The notes beneath the pieces are model-generated. The model saw only the letters and a list, made by a program, of their open reading frames with translations. It did not search any database and was not told the origin of the DNA. Source: Streptomyces liliifuscus (GTDB taxonomy: Bacteria; Actinomycetota; Actinomycetes; Streptomycetales; Streptomycetaceae). Taken from it: a stretch of 64,000 nt of DNA. The translations under genes and the position numbers were made by a program. Numbering within the stretch: the first letter of the stretch is position 1; every line of letters begins with the position of its first letter. Positions 1 to 7,992 of the stretch are shown one piece after another. The DNA is taken from the NCBI RefSeq assembly GCF_016598615.1, contig NZ_CP066831.1, forward strand, positions 2,914,001 through 2,978,000, given 5' to 3'.

Positions 1-2
1 CG

Positions 3-308
3 AGCAGCGATGAACTCGCCACGTACCAGGACCGGTTGGAAGCCGTCCAGGCCGCTCAGGGGTCCCGTCTCGCGTCCCTGAACCGGCACGCGCGGGCCGA
101 CCGGCTGCTGGCACGGGCGCTGCACGAGGCGTCCGGTGCGGGCGTCCCGGCCACCGCGCCGGACGGGGGCCTCACCCTGGAGCAGGTGGAGGCCGCGGCG
201 GACGTCATCGAGCGGCGGCTCCGGGATGCCGACGAGATCCTCACCGCCGTGCTGGAGGAGCGGGAGGAACTGGACACGGAGGGGAAGGTCGTGGTGCCGA
301 GGACCTGA
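3..308 (+). CDS. C-terminal part of an unknown protein (5' truncated by window edge)
   Basis: An open frame runs from the first bases of the window to a TGA at 306-308, with no in-frame stop upstream, so only the last ~101 codons of a longer gene are visible. The peptide is strongly charged and helical (several RLxxRxL and EExEEL stretches) and has no membrane segment or recognisable catalytic motif. It converges on the minus-strand operon that ends at 332, with only 23 bp between the two stops. I do not recognise the family. The internal TTG at 36 is not needed as a start. Confidence 0.55.
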   Translation, partial: SSDELATYQDRLEAVQAAQGSRLASLNRHARADRLLARALHEASGAGVPATAPDGGLTLEQVEAAADVIERRLRDADEILTAVLEEREELDTEGKVVVPRT

Positions 309-331
309 TCGGGGGTTTCCGTCGAGGCCGC

Positions 332-2950
332 TCATCCCTGCCGCCCGCGGTGGGACGGCGGGTCGGGCACGTCCCCCGGCCGGAACACGGCGTCCATGGC
401 CTCACCACGCGCGAAGCGGGCGGCCATGCTGCCCTCCATGAAGCCGAGCAGTTCACGCACCGTACGGGCGTTGCCGAAGGCTGCGGGTTCGGCAAGGCGA
501 GTGCCGCGCAACCAGCGGGCGGCGCGCTCGGCGACGCCCTCGCCCAGGCTGTATCCCTCCGCGGCCGCCATCCGGCGGAGGATCTCCACCAGGTCGTCCA
601 GGGAGTACTCGGAGAAGGGCACCCGGACGGTGAAGCGGGACGGCATGCCGGGGTTGAAGGCGAGCAGCTCCTCCATGTCCTCGGGGTAGCCGGCGGCGAT
701 CACCACCAGGCGGCCCCTCCAGTGCTCCATCTCCCGGATCAGGGTGTCGATGGCCTCGGCTCCGAAGCCGCCACCGCCCCGGGTGTCCCGGACCAGGCTG
801 TAGGCCTCGTCGATGAACAGCACCCCGTCCAGCGCGTCCTGCACGGCCTTGCGCACCATCGGCGCGGTCTGACCCACATAGCTCGCGACCAGATCGGTGC
901 GGGTCACCTCGACGACATGGCCCTTGCGCAGCAGCCCGAGCTCGTGGAACAGCGTGCCGATCTTCCTGGCCACCGTGGTCTTGCCGGTCCCGGGCGGCCC
1001 GGTGAACACCATGTGGGGCGGGGCGAGTTGGCCCTTGTTCATCGCCTGGCGCATCCGCAGGCGGTTGGCCAGGTTCTCCAGGACCTCCCTGACCGGCCCG
1101 AGGCCGACGTAGTCGTCGAGTTCGGCGAGCAGGGCGGCCGGGTCGGGCGCCGGGCGCGGCAGGTAGCCGCGGTAGGTCTCGGGGATGTCGTCGGCGGTGA
1201 CGGGCTCCGTGACGTTGCGTCTGACCCGTCCCGCCCACCGCTTGGCGATGGCATCGCCGAGCGTGCGCATGTCCCGGGCGTTGCCGAAGTCCCCGTCGGC
1301 GGTCCGCCGCATCTCGGTGACGATCTGCCGCAACTGATCCGCCGTGCCTTCGTCGAGCCGCAGACCGCGCTCCTCGATGCGGCGCAGAAGGATCGCCGTC
1401 AGGGTGTCGAGCTCGAAGTCGGGGAAGTCGATGACGTTGTCCAGCGGAAACCGGCTCGCGAGCCCGGGGTTGGCCGCCAGGAACTCCTTCATCTTGTCCG
1501 GGTAGCCGGCGACGATCACCACCAGCCGGCCCCGGTCGTCCTCCATCCGCTTCAGCAGCGTCTGGATCGCCTCGTCGCCGAACCCCTCCCGCTGGTCGCT
1601 GAGTCCGTACGCCTCGTCGATGAACAGCACACCGTCCAGCGCCCGGTCGACCGTGCGGTTGGTCAACGGAGCGGTCTGGCCGATGTATCCGGCCACCAGG
1701 TCGCTCATCTGCGCCTCGACGCAGTGGCCACGGCTCAACAGGCCCAGATCCAGGTAGATCTCGGCGACGAGCCGCGCCACGGTGGTCTTTCCCGTGCCGG
1801 GGTTGCCGGTGAACACCAGGTGCAGGGCGGGTGGTTCGGCTCCGAGGCCCCGGCCCAGGGCACGCAGTTCCTCGGCCGCCTCGGCCTCGGCTCGCAGCCG
1901 CTCGAAGTACTCCTTGAGGGCGCCGAGTCCCTGCATCGCCTCCAGCCGCTCCCAGGCGGTGCGCCCGTCGGCGGACACCGAGCCGAGCCACTGCCTCACA
2001 GTGGTCCGGCTCAGCTCCCCGCCCCGCCGGGCCAGCCGGGCGAGCCTCGACCGCCATGCGAGCAGCCTGCCGGGGTGGGCGGCCATCGCCCTGACGATCG
2101 GATCGAGCTCGCGCCAATCCGCGATCCGCAGTCCCAGGCGCAGCCTCAGCGCGTGGATGAGCCGCTCCAGTTCGGCCGCCTCCGGAGGGCCGACGCGGAA
2201 GGTGCCGCCGCCTGCGGGCGCGGACCGCTGCTCGCCCACGAAGGTCTCCAGGAACGGGAAGTGGCCCTGGGCGCGCACGAATTCGGCCACCTCGTCCAGG
2301 GTCGACTTGCGGAAGACCAGGATCCACAGGTTGTGGTCGTTGCCGTGGTGCGCCCAGCGCTCCATGGCACCGGCCAGCTCCCGCGCCGCGGTCGTGTGGT
2401 GCAGGATCTCCTCGGCGTGCGAGAAGACCACGGCCGTACGGTGCCGGGACTGACGCAGATAGCCGGTGAGCGTGCTGACACTGAACGGGTCGGATATGCC
2501 GGTGGACGGCCGCGGACGCGCGGTGCCGCCCGCCGGAGGGCCGCCGTCCTCCGGCTCCGCGGCGGGGCGGCGGGAGAGGGAGCTCCGTACGTCCATGTGG
2601 CCCAGCGGTCCTCCCTTCAGCTGCCGGTGCCGCATGGTGCCCGGGCCGACCACCGCGGCGGGCCGGCTGCCGCCGTGCCGGGAGAGGTCCCGGGAGGCCT
2701 GGTCCCGGAAGTAGACCGGATGATTCAGGGAGCTGAAGACGATCCGCTCGAAGCCCTCGGAGTGCAGCAGCCGCCAGAGTGCCTGTTCCAGGACGCACAC
2801 CTGGTAGGCGCTGTCGACGAAGACGTCCCCCACACCGGGTCCGTAGATGACGGTGAACGGCTCGCCGCTGTGCAGGGCGGACGGGTCGAGCCGTTCCGTC
2901 GTCGGGGGACCCGGCAGGGGCGGCGGTGCCTCCGCTGCCGTTGCGGTCAC
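332..2950 (-). CDS. Tandem AAA+ ATPase, CbxX/CfxQ (Rubisco-activase-like) type, with degenerate N-terminal NTPase-like region
   Basis: About 872 aa. Two complete AAA modules are visible: Walker A GNPGTGKTT near residue 380 with Walker B DGVLFIDEAYG near 440, and Walker A GPPGTGKTT near 650 with Walker B DGVLFIDEAYS near 705. Both have the pore-region GYIGQT/SYVGQT pattern of CbxX/CfxQ ATPases, which remodel protein complexes. The first ~330 residues look like a further NTPase-like fold without Walker residues (YGPGVGDVFVDS early, VVFSHAEEI later). The GTG at 2950 is preferred because it overlaps the upstream stop by 4 nt (GTGA) and has a GGGGAAGG ribosome site 7 nt upstream; a longer reading to 3202 would run through the upstream gene. 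Last gene of the eight-gene operon. Confidence 0.9.
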   Translation of the reverse strand: MTATAAEAPPPLPGPPTTERLDPSALHSGEPFTVIYGPGVGDVFVDSAYQVCVLEQALWRLLHSEGFERIVFSSLNHPVYFRDQASRDLSRHGGSRPAAVVGPGTMRHRQLKGGPLGHMDVRSSLSRRPAAEPEDGGPPAGGTARPRPSTGISDPFSVSTLTGYLRQSRHRTAVVFSHAEEILHHTTAARELAGAMERWAHHGNDHNLWILVFRKSTLDEVAEFVRAQGHFPFLETFVGEQRSAPAGGGTFRVGPPEAAELERLIHALRLRLGLRIADWRELDPIVRAMAAHPGRLLAWRSRLARLARRGGELSRTTVRQWLGSVSADGRTAWERLEAMQGLGALKEYFERLRAEAEAAEELRALGRGLGAEPPALHLVFTGNPGTGKTTVARLVAEIYLDLGLLSRGHCVEAQMSDLVAGYIGQTAPLTNRTVDRALDGVLFIDEAYGLSDQREGFGDEAIQTLLKRMEDDRGRLVVIVAGYPDKMKEFLAANPGLASRFPLDNVIDFPDFELDTLTAILLRRIEERGLRLDEGTADQLRQIVTEMRRTADGDFGNARDMRTLGDAIAKRWAGRVRRNVTEPVTADDIPETYRGYLPRPAPDPAALLAELDDYVGLGPVREVLENLANRLRMRQAMNKGQLAPPHMVFTGPPGTGKTTVARKIGTLFHELGLLRKGHVVEVTRTDLVASYVGQTAPMVRKAVQDALDGVLFIDEAYSLVRDTRGGGGFGAEAIDTLIREMEHWRGRLVVIAAGYPEDMEELLAFNPGMPSRFTVRVPFSEYSLDDLVEILRRMAAAEGYSLGEGVAERAARWLRGTRLAEPAAFGNARTVRELLGFMEGSMAARFARGEAMDAVFRPGDVPDPPSHRGRQG

Positions 2951-4368
2951 TGCGTCGCCTTCCCCACCTGTGGCTGCTCGGTGGGAGCCGGAGCGGGCCG
3001 CCGCTCGGGCCTGGGCACGGGCCGGGGCGCGGGCCGGAGCGCGGGGGTCTGCACGGCGTCGTGGGGGCTGCCCGGTTCGCACTCGGGGTCCGACGCCTGC
3101 AGGCCGTCGGCCGCCAGCGCCTGCCGGACGGCCTGGGCGCGGCGCATGAGCTCCGCCTCGGCGGTGACGTCCTGGTCGTAGGAGAGCACCCGGATCACGC
3201 ACTGCTCGGAGTCCGGTACGTCCTGGCCGACGTCCACCACGAGCTCTTCGCCCTTCTCGTTGCGCAGCCTGGCCCGGTACCGGCCGCGCTGGTCGCCGTC
3301 CTCGTAGTCCCCGTCGACGACGTCGTAGTAGGCGTACTCACTGAGACTGGTGGCCACGGCGTCGGCCAGGTTGACGCGGATCTGTGAGGCGAGGTGGCGC
3401 ATGCCCGCGCGCTCGACGGTGTCGCCGAGGGACCGTTCGAGGCGGGTCGCCTCCTGGTCTCGCAGGCCGACGAGTTCGCCGGTGTCGGTGCTGTCGTCGC
3501 GGGCCCTGGCCAGCGCGTCCCGCGTCTCCTCGCGCAGGGCGTCGAACTCGCCGTCCGACCAGTGGACGACGTCGAGCTTGTAGCCCGCGAGCGCCCGGCC
3601 GTCGGAGCCGACGACGGGCCGCTCGGTATTGCCGTCGATCAGCTTCTCCACCCGTACGAGGGTCTCGACCGCCTCCGCCTGGGCGGAGCAACGCTCCAGT
3701 TCGCTCTGCTCGGTGTCGACGCGCAGGTCGCTCAGCGAGTGGAAGGCTTCCTGCGCGACGGCGAGCGCGGCCTCGTACCGACCCGCCGACGTGTTGTGCT
3801 CGGCAGTGGCCAACCGGCCGGTCAGCCGTGCCAGTTCGCCCGGCGCGTACCGCTCGTGCGGCAGGGTGTCGGCGATCAGCGCGGCCATCGTGCGGGCGTC
3901 CGCCAGCCAAGCCCGCACCATCTCCTCGGAGCGTGCCCGGTCCTCCTTGAGGGCGTCGACCTCCTGGGACAGCCGGTTCATCTCCGCGCGCCGCTCTGCC
4001 CGCTCCTCCGCGATCGCCCGGCGGGTCTCCTCACGTTGCCGGGACAAATCACGTCGTGTCTCCTCCCGGATCTGCCCGGCTGTCTCGTCGAGGGCCCGGT
4101 GCAGTTCCGTCGCCTGCTCGCGGAGCCTGCGTGTGGTGGTCTCCTCCAGTTGCCGGGTCTGCCGGCTGAGCGAGCTCACGGCCTCCTCGTGACGCCGCTG
4201 CCGCTCCTGGACGCCGGCGAAGGTGCGGTCGATGTCCGCGCGGGTCTGCGCCCGTACGTCCTCGATCAGCCGGGGGATGTTGCGCTGCACCTCCTTGAGC
4301 TGCTGCGCCTTGCGCTGGACGCGGTACCACTCCGACTCGTCGACCTGAATACGCTTCCTGCCGCTCAT
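2947..4368 (-). CDS. Coiled-coil protein of unknown function
   Basis: 473 aa. Residues ~20-175 are an almost unbroken Arg/Glu/Gln-rich coiled coil. A helical middle follows, then a C-terminal domain with several strands (YDVVDGDYEDG, GRYRARLRNEKGEELVVDVG). The tail is Pro/Arg-rich and probably disordered. There is no signal peptide, so it is likely cytosolic. The ATG at 4368 overlaps the radical-SAM stop (ATGA) and has GGAAGGAAG upstream; its own stop overlaps the AAA start by 4 nt. Position between an activase and a double AAA ATPase suggests a scaffold, adaptor or substrate of the ATPase, but that is inference from order alone. Family not recognised. Confidence 0.8.
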   Translation of the reverse strand: MSGRKRIQVDESEWYRVQRKAQQLKEVQRNIPRLIEDVRAQTRADIDRTFAGVQERQRRHEEAVSSLSRQTRQLEETTTRRLREQATELHRALDETAGQIREETRRDLSRQREETRRAIAEERAERRAEMNRLSQEVDALKEDRARSEEMVRAWLADARTMAALIADTLPHERYAPGELARLTGRLATAEHNTSAGRYEAALAVAQEAFHSLSDLRVDTEQSELERCSAQAEAVETLVRVEKLIDGNTERPVVGSDGRALAGYKLDVVHWSDGEFDALREETRDALARARDDSTDTGELVGLRDQEATRLERSLGDTVERAGMRHLASQIRVNLADAVATSLSEYAYYDVVDGDYEDGDQRGRYRARLRNEKGEELVVDVGQDVPDSEQCVIRVLSYDQDVTAEAELMRRAQAVRQALAADGLQASDPECEPGSPHDAVQTPALRPAPRPVPRPERRPAPAPTEQPQVGKATQ

Positions 4369-5045
4369 GACGGGGCTTCCTTCCTGGAGGTGTGCGAGCA
4401 CGTACCGGACGTGCGAGGGGTGTGTGGCCGGGTACCGGCGAGGGCCGCGTCGACCGCTGTGTCGAAGACGTCGAGCAGTCCGGTGGGCGGTACGCCGATG
4501 AGCAGGGCCTGCGGTCCGTCGACAGCGATCTCCGCGGTGCGAGGGCGCCCGGCGAAGTCGTAGCCGCAGTTCGCGAGTCGCCCGGTGAGGTGGTGGATGC
4601 GCTGGTTGGAGCTGCCGCGCAGCCCCCGGCCGTCGTCGAGGGCGGCGACGTACACGCCGTCGATCAGCACGTCGACCGCGGCGAGCAGCTCCGGTACGCC
4701 GGTTGTGGGCGGGCGGGTGCGCAGCCGTTCCAGGCGATGGCCGGTGAAGCAGATGACGGAGACGTCCCTCGTCGAGCGGGCACGGCCGACCAGTTCGGCC
4801 AGTCCGGCGGCCTGCTGCATCGGCTCCCCTCCGGAGAGGGTGAGGCCCGTGACGCGCGGGTCGGCGAGCAACTCCTCGGCCAGCTCGGCGGGTTCGGCCC
4901 GCCTGGCCGGCCGGTCCGGGATCCAGTCGGGCGCGATGCACCCCGCACACCGGAAGGGACAGCCCTGCACCCAGACGACGGACCGCACGCCCGGCCCGAG
5001 TGCCTCGGTGCCGACATGGGTGGCGGCGACGTTGAGGGCGGTCAT
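4365..5045 (-). CDS. Small radical-SAM activating-enzyme-like protein (NrdG/PflA type)
   Basis: 226 aa, the size of anaerobic ribonucleotide reductase activases. The [4Fe-4S] motif CPFRCAGC places Cys29, Cys33 and Cys36 in the radical-SAM spacing CxxxCxxC, and LSGGEPMQQ matches the SAM-binding GGEP motif. Known relatives reductively cleave SAM to make a 5'-deoxyadenosyl radical, often to charge a glycyl-radical enzyme. No glycyl-radical partner is encoded in the operon or elsewhere in the window, so the substrate is unknown. The start ATG at 5045 overlaps the VWA gene's stop by 4 nt and the stop overlaps the next start by 4 nt, arguing for co-production with its neighbours. Confidence 0.85.
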   Translation of the reverse strand: MTALNVAATHVGTEALGPGVRSVVWVQGCPFRCAGCIAPDWIPDRPARRAEPAELAEELLADPRVTGLTLSGGEPMQQAAGLAELVGRARSTRDVSVICFTGHRLERLRTRPPTTGVPELLAAVDVLIDGVYVAALDDGRGLRGSSNQRIHHLTGRLANCGYDFAGRPRTAEIAVDGPQALLIGVPPTGLLDVFDTAVDAALAGTRPHTPRTSGTCSHTSRKEAPS

Positions 5046-6661
5046 CGTGGCCGTCCGTTGGCGGCCGGAACCCGGTCGGCGGGTTGCTCGGACCGGTAGC
5101 TGAACGACACACCGTTGACGACGACCTGGCCGTCGGGCAGGCAGGTGGCGTCGCTCTGCCGCCCGGCCGAGCCGTCCGGTGTGTAGCGGATCAGCAGGTC
5201 GATCCGTGCCCCCTGCTCGGTGGACCGGCGCCGGCCGTGCACCGAGCCCCGGCCGCCGATGACCTGCGGCCTCAACTCCACCCGGCGTCCGCTCAGCGGA
5301 ATCCGGTCGGGCAACTGCCCGCCGTACACCGGGCTGAGCACCAGCTCGCCGCGCAGCCGGGGGCGGTGCAGACGACGCCACCGCAGCCAGGCGATCACCA
5401 GTACGGCGACCAGGCCCCCGATCACGGCGGGAAGCAGCACCGCCGAGCCGACAGTCGCCGTCAACGGCAACGCGGCCCCGGTGACCCGTACTTCGCGCGG
5501 CACCTGGAGCTTCACGTCCGGCGCGAGCGCGCGTTCCCAGTCCGAGGCGACCCGCCCGGACATTTGCAGCCTGGCGTCGGTGGCGCGGTCCCGTCGGTAG
5601 GGCAGCGGGCCGTCCGACAGAGTGCCACGCAGCCGGACGTCGAACGTCCGTGACTCACCGGGCGCCAGGCTCAGGGTGGACGGCAGCCCGGAGACCCGCA
5701 GGGGTTCACCCTCCACCGAGAGGCCCAAGTCCTTCACGGTCAACGGCACATGACGGGTCGTCGAGGTCAAGGTGACGCTCGCGGCGTTCGTGCCGTCGGT
5801 GACGTCACGCCGACGACGGTCCGCCCAGGTGGCGGTGATGCCCTTGCCTTCGTCCTCGGCCAGCAGCAGCCCCGCCTTGCGCACGCGGACGCCGTCCCCG
5901 GCCCGCTCCAGGTAGGCGCCGAGGTCCTCGATGCCGTCGGGGCGCAGCACCGTGCTGTCCTCGATGACGTCGCCCAGCAACTCGGCACCGGTTGCGCCGC
6001 TGCCCAACGGCAGTGCGTACCCGTTGAGTTCGGTACCCCGCTCGCCGAGGGCCGCGGCCCGCTCGCGCAGCTCGGTCCAGGGGGCGCCGGTCGCCTCCGG
6101 GTAGGGCGAGCCGTCGGACGGGCTGTGCTCGCCGTCGGTGAGCAGCACCACGGAGGCGACCTCGGCGGCGCCCCCGCGATCGAGCTCACCGAGCGCCCGG
6201 TCCAGAGCCGCTCCGATGTCGGTCCCGCCGGCCGGGCTCGGCTCGTCGGGCAGCGTCGACAGGATCTCATCGGTGTCGCCGGCCGAGCCGATGTAGCGGG
6301 GCTCGGGGCGCGAGTCGAACGTGAACAGCGCGACGTGGTCCTCGGTGGACAGTCCGTCGAGGAAGGGCCGCAGGGTGGTGCGCACGGTGTCGTAGCGGCC
6401 GTCGTCCGCCATCGAGCCCGACGTGTCCACGAGGACGACATGGTCGGCGGGCTGGTCGTCCAGATTCAGCACGGTGTAGATCTCGGCGCGGGAGGGCGTG
6501 GCGTCGGCGCTCGCAGTGGGCGCGGCGAAGGATATGAGCGTCAGGAGCGCTGCGGCTGCCACCCCGGTGCGGGCGAGGGCACGCCGGGTGCGCCCGGCCC
6601 GCTCTGCGGCTCGGTCCCGGTGCGGGCATGTGGGTGGGTGGCCCCCGGCGGGTTGCTTCAC
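5042..6661 (-). CDS. Membrane-anchored von Willebrand factor A (VWA) domain protein
   Basis: 539 aa. The N-terminus has a basic stretch, a hydrophobic run and an ASA-type cleavage region near residue 52, as in a Sec signal peptide. A VWA domain follows, with the MIDAS motif DTSGSM at 79-84. After an Ig-like region comes a transmembrane helix near residues 405-425, then a basic anchor and a ~110-residue C-terminal domain rich in strands. The predicted layout is VWA outside and tail inside. VWA domains bind protein ligands through a divalent metal. The GTG start at 6661 overlaps the upstream stop (GTGA). In this operon it may connect the cytosolic ATPase/GTPase machinery to the envelope; that is inference. 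Confidence 0.85.
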   Translation of the reverse strand: MKQPAGGHPPTCPHRDRAAERAGRTRRALARTGVAAAALLTLISFAAPTASADATPSRAEIYTVLNLDDQPADHVVLVDTSGSMADDGRYDTVRTTLRPFLDGLSTEDHVALFTFDSRPEPRYIGSAGDTDEILSTLPDEPSPAGGTDIGAALDRALGELDRGGAAEVASVVLLTDGEHSPSDGSPYPEATGAPWTELRERAAALGERGTELNGYALPLGSGATGAELLGDVIEDSTVLRPDGIEDLGAYLERAGDGVRVRKAGLLLAEDEGKGITATWADRRRRDVTDGTNAASVTLTSTTRHVPLTVKDLGLSVEGEPLRVSGLPSTLSLAPGESRTFDVRLRGTLSDGPLPYRRDRATDARLQMSGRVASDWERALAPDVKLQVPREVRVTGAALPLTATVGSAVLLPAVIGGLVAVLVIAWLRWRRLHRPRLRGELVLSPVYGGQLPDRIPLSGRRVELRPQVIGGRGSVHGRRRSTEQGARIDLLIRYTPDGSAGRQSDATCLPDGQVVVNGVSFSYRSEQPADRVPAANGRPR

Positions 6662-7992
6662 GGGTGTGCTCCCTCGATGTCGGTCGGCAGGGCGCCGAGC
6701 AGATGTTCACTGGGCGTCCCGCTGCTCGTCGGATGCAGGACGAGATGGGCGGTGCCGTCGACGGCCAGGCGCACGCCGACGTGGAAGCGGGTGCCTTCCG
6801 GGGCTGCGGAGACGGTCACGGCACGCACGGGGGTCGGGTGACCGCCGCTCGCGTCCCGGACCTGGATCGGGACCCGCCGCTGAGCCGTGGCGCCGACCGG
6901 CCGGGTCCGCACGCGCACCCGATGACCGTCCGCCTCCGCGAAGACGGTCGGCCCGCCGGGTTCCAGTGCCCCGGCCGGGCTGATCAGCAGATCGTCCGCG
7001 CGAGGCGTACCGCCCACCGTGCAGTGGGTGCCGACGAACACGGCGTACGGATAGCGGTCGGCCGGATCGATCCGGCCGGCGGCGACCAGCGCGGCGCCGA
7101 ACGCGGCCGCGAGCGCGGGGTCCGTGCCTCCGGGCAGCGGCACCGGTGCTCCCCGGCGCTGCGTCAGATGCCGCCGCAGTGGCCCCGACCGGGCCGCGCC
7201 ACCCACTGCGATCACATGCGCGGCGGGCTGCCCGTCCGCCACCCGGTCGAGCGCGGCGTCGAGCCCGGTGGTGAGCCGGTCCAGCGCCCTCCGCAGCACG
7301 CCCAGCGTGACCCCGTGCCCCGCGACCTCCAGGACCACGGTGTCGTCGTACCTTCCCGGGTGCCGGACGCTGCGGCCTAGAGCGATCTCCTGTCGCTGGG
7401 CCGCGCCTTCACTGGCGCGGGCCTCGGCGAGTGCCCGGCGGGCGCTGTCCTCGTCCGGCAGGCCGGCGCCGGTGAGCAGGGCCGCGTCGAAGCCCGCCGC
7501 CAAACCGTCACCCGGCGCATGCCGGGCGGTGGCTGTCACCGCCACGGATCCGGGCGCGAGGGTGCACAGCGACACCTCGGCCGCCGTGGCACCGAGATCG
7601 CAGACCGCGTACCGGGCACCGGTCGCCGCACCGGCGTGCCGCAGCAGCGCCAGGACCGCGTGCGGAGTGCCGAGGGTCCGCAGCCGGGGCATCGGATCAG
7701 TGCCGTGCAGGGCGGCCAGCACGTCCGTCGCCCGACGTGCCTGCTCGGCCCGGTCGTGCTGCGGTATGACGACCACGACCTGCTCGGGCGTGCCGTACTG
7801 CTGTCGGAACGCGGCGTACGCGGCCCGCAGGGCGGTGCCGTGGTGGCCGCCCGCGCCGCCCGGGGTGGGCAGTCCCTCTCCCGGCACCGTGCCGGGAAGC
7901 TCGACCAGGGCGGGAGTGCCGTCCGGGGTGATGTGGGCGATGCGGGTGAAGTGGGCGCCGGGGTCGAGCGCGACGGCGGTGGGGGCGGTCAT
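6658..7992 (-). CDS. Hsp70/actin-fold ATPase-like protein (short, no substrate-binding domain)
   Basis: 444 aa. The ASKHA-fold nucleotide motifs can be picked out: a phosphate-1-like segment AVALDPGAHFTRIA near residue 8, a phosphate-2-like segment VCDLGATAAEVS near 155, and an adenosine motif VIAVGGAARSGPLRRHL near 260. The C-terminal ~130 residues are beta-rich but too short for a canonical DnaK peptide-binding domain plus lid. It is therefore an Hsp70-like regulatory ATPase rather than a general chaperone. The ATG at 7992 overlaps the previous stop (ATGA). No DnaJ or GrpE partner is nearby. Confidence 0.75.
   Translation of the reverse strand: MTAPTAVALDPGAHFTRIAHITPDGTPALVELPGTVPGEGLPTPGGAGGHHGTALRAAYAAFRQQYGTPEQVVVVIPQHDRAEQARRATDVLAALHGTDPMPRLRTLGTPHAVLALLRHAGAATGARYAVCDLGATAAEVSLCTLAPGSVAVTATARHAPGDGLAAGFDAALLTGAGLPDEDSARRALAEARASEGAAQRQEIALGRSVRHPGRYDDTVVLEVAGHGVTLGVLRRALDRLTTGLDAALDRVADGQPAAHVIAVGGAARSGPLRRHLTQRRGAPVPLPGGTDPALAAAFGAALVAAGRIDPADRYPYAVFVGTHCTVGGTPRADDLLISPAGALEPGGPTVFAEADGHRVRVRTRPVGATAQRRVPIQVRDASGGHPTPVRAVTVSAAPEGTRFHVGVRLAVDGTAHLVLHPTSSGTPSEHLLGALPTDIEGAHP

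Noticed and set aside
350..3181. 943-aa plus-strand open frame opposite the AAA gene
   Set aside because: It is the antisense shadow of a high-GC gene. The minus strand has intact Walker motifs, a ribosome site and a coupled start, and the plus frame has none.
2951..3202. Longer N-terminus for the tandem AAA protein
   Set aside because: It would overlap the upstream coiled-coil gene by about 250 bp, and the GTG at 2950 has a better ribosome site and a 4-nt overlap.
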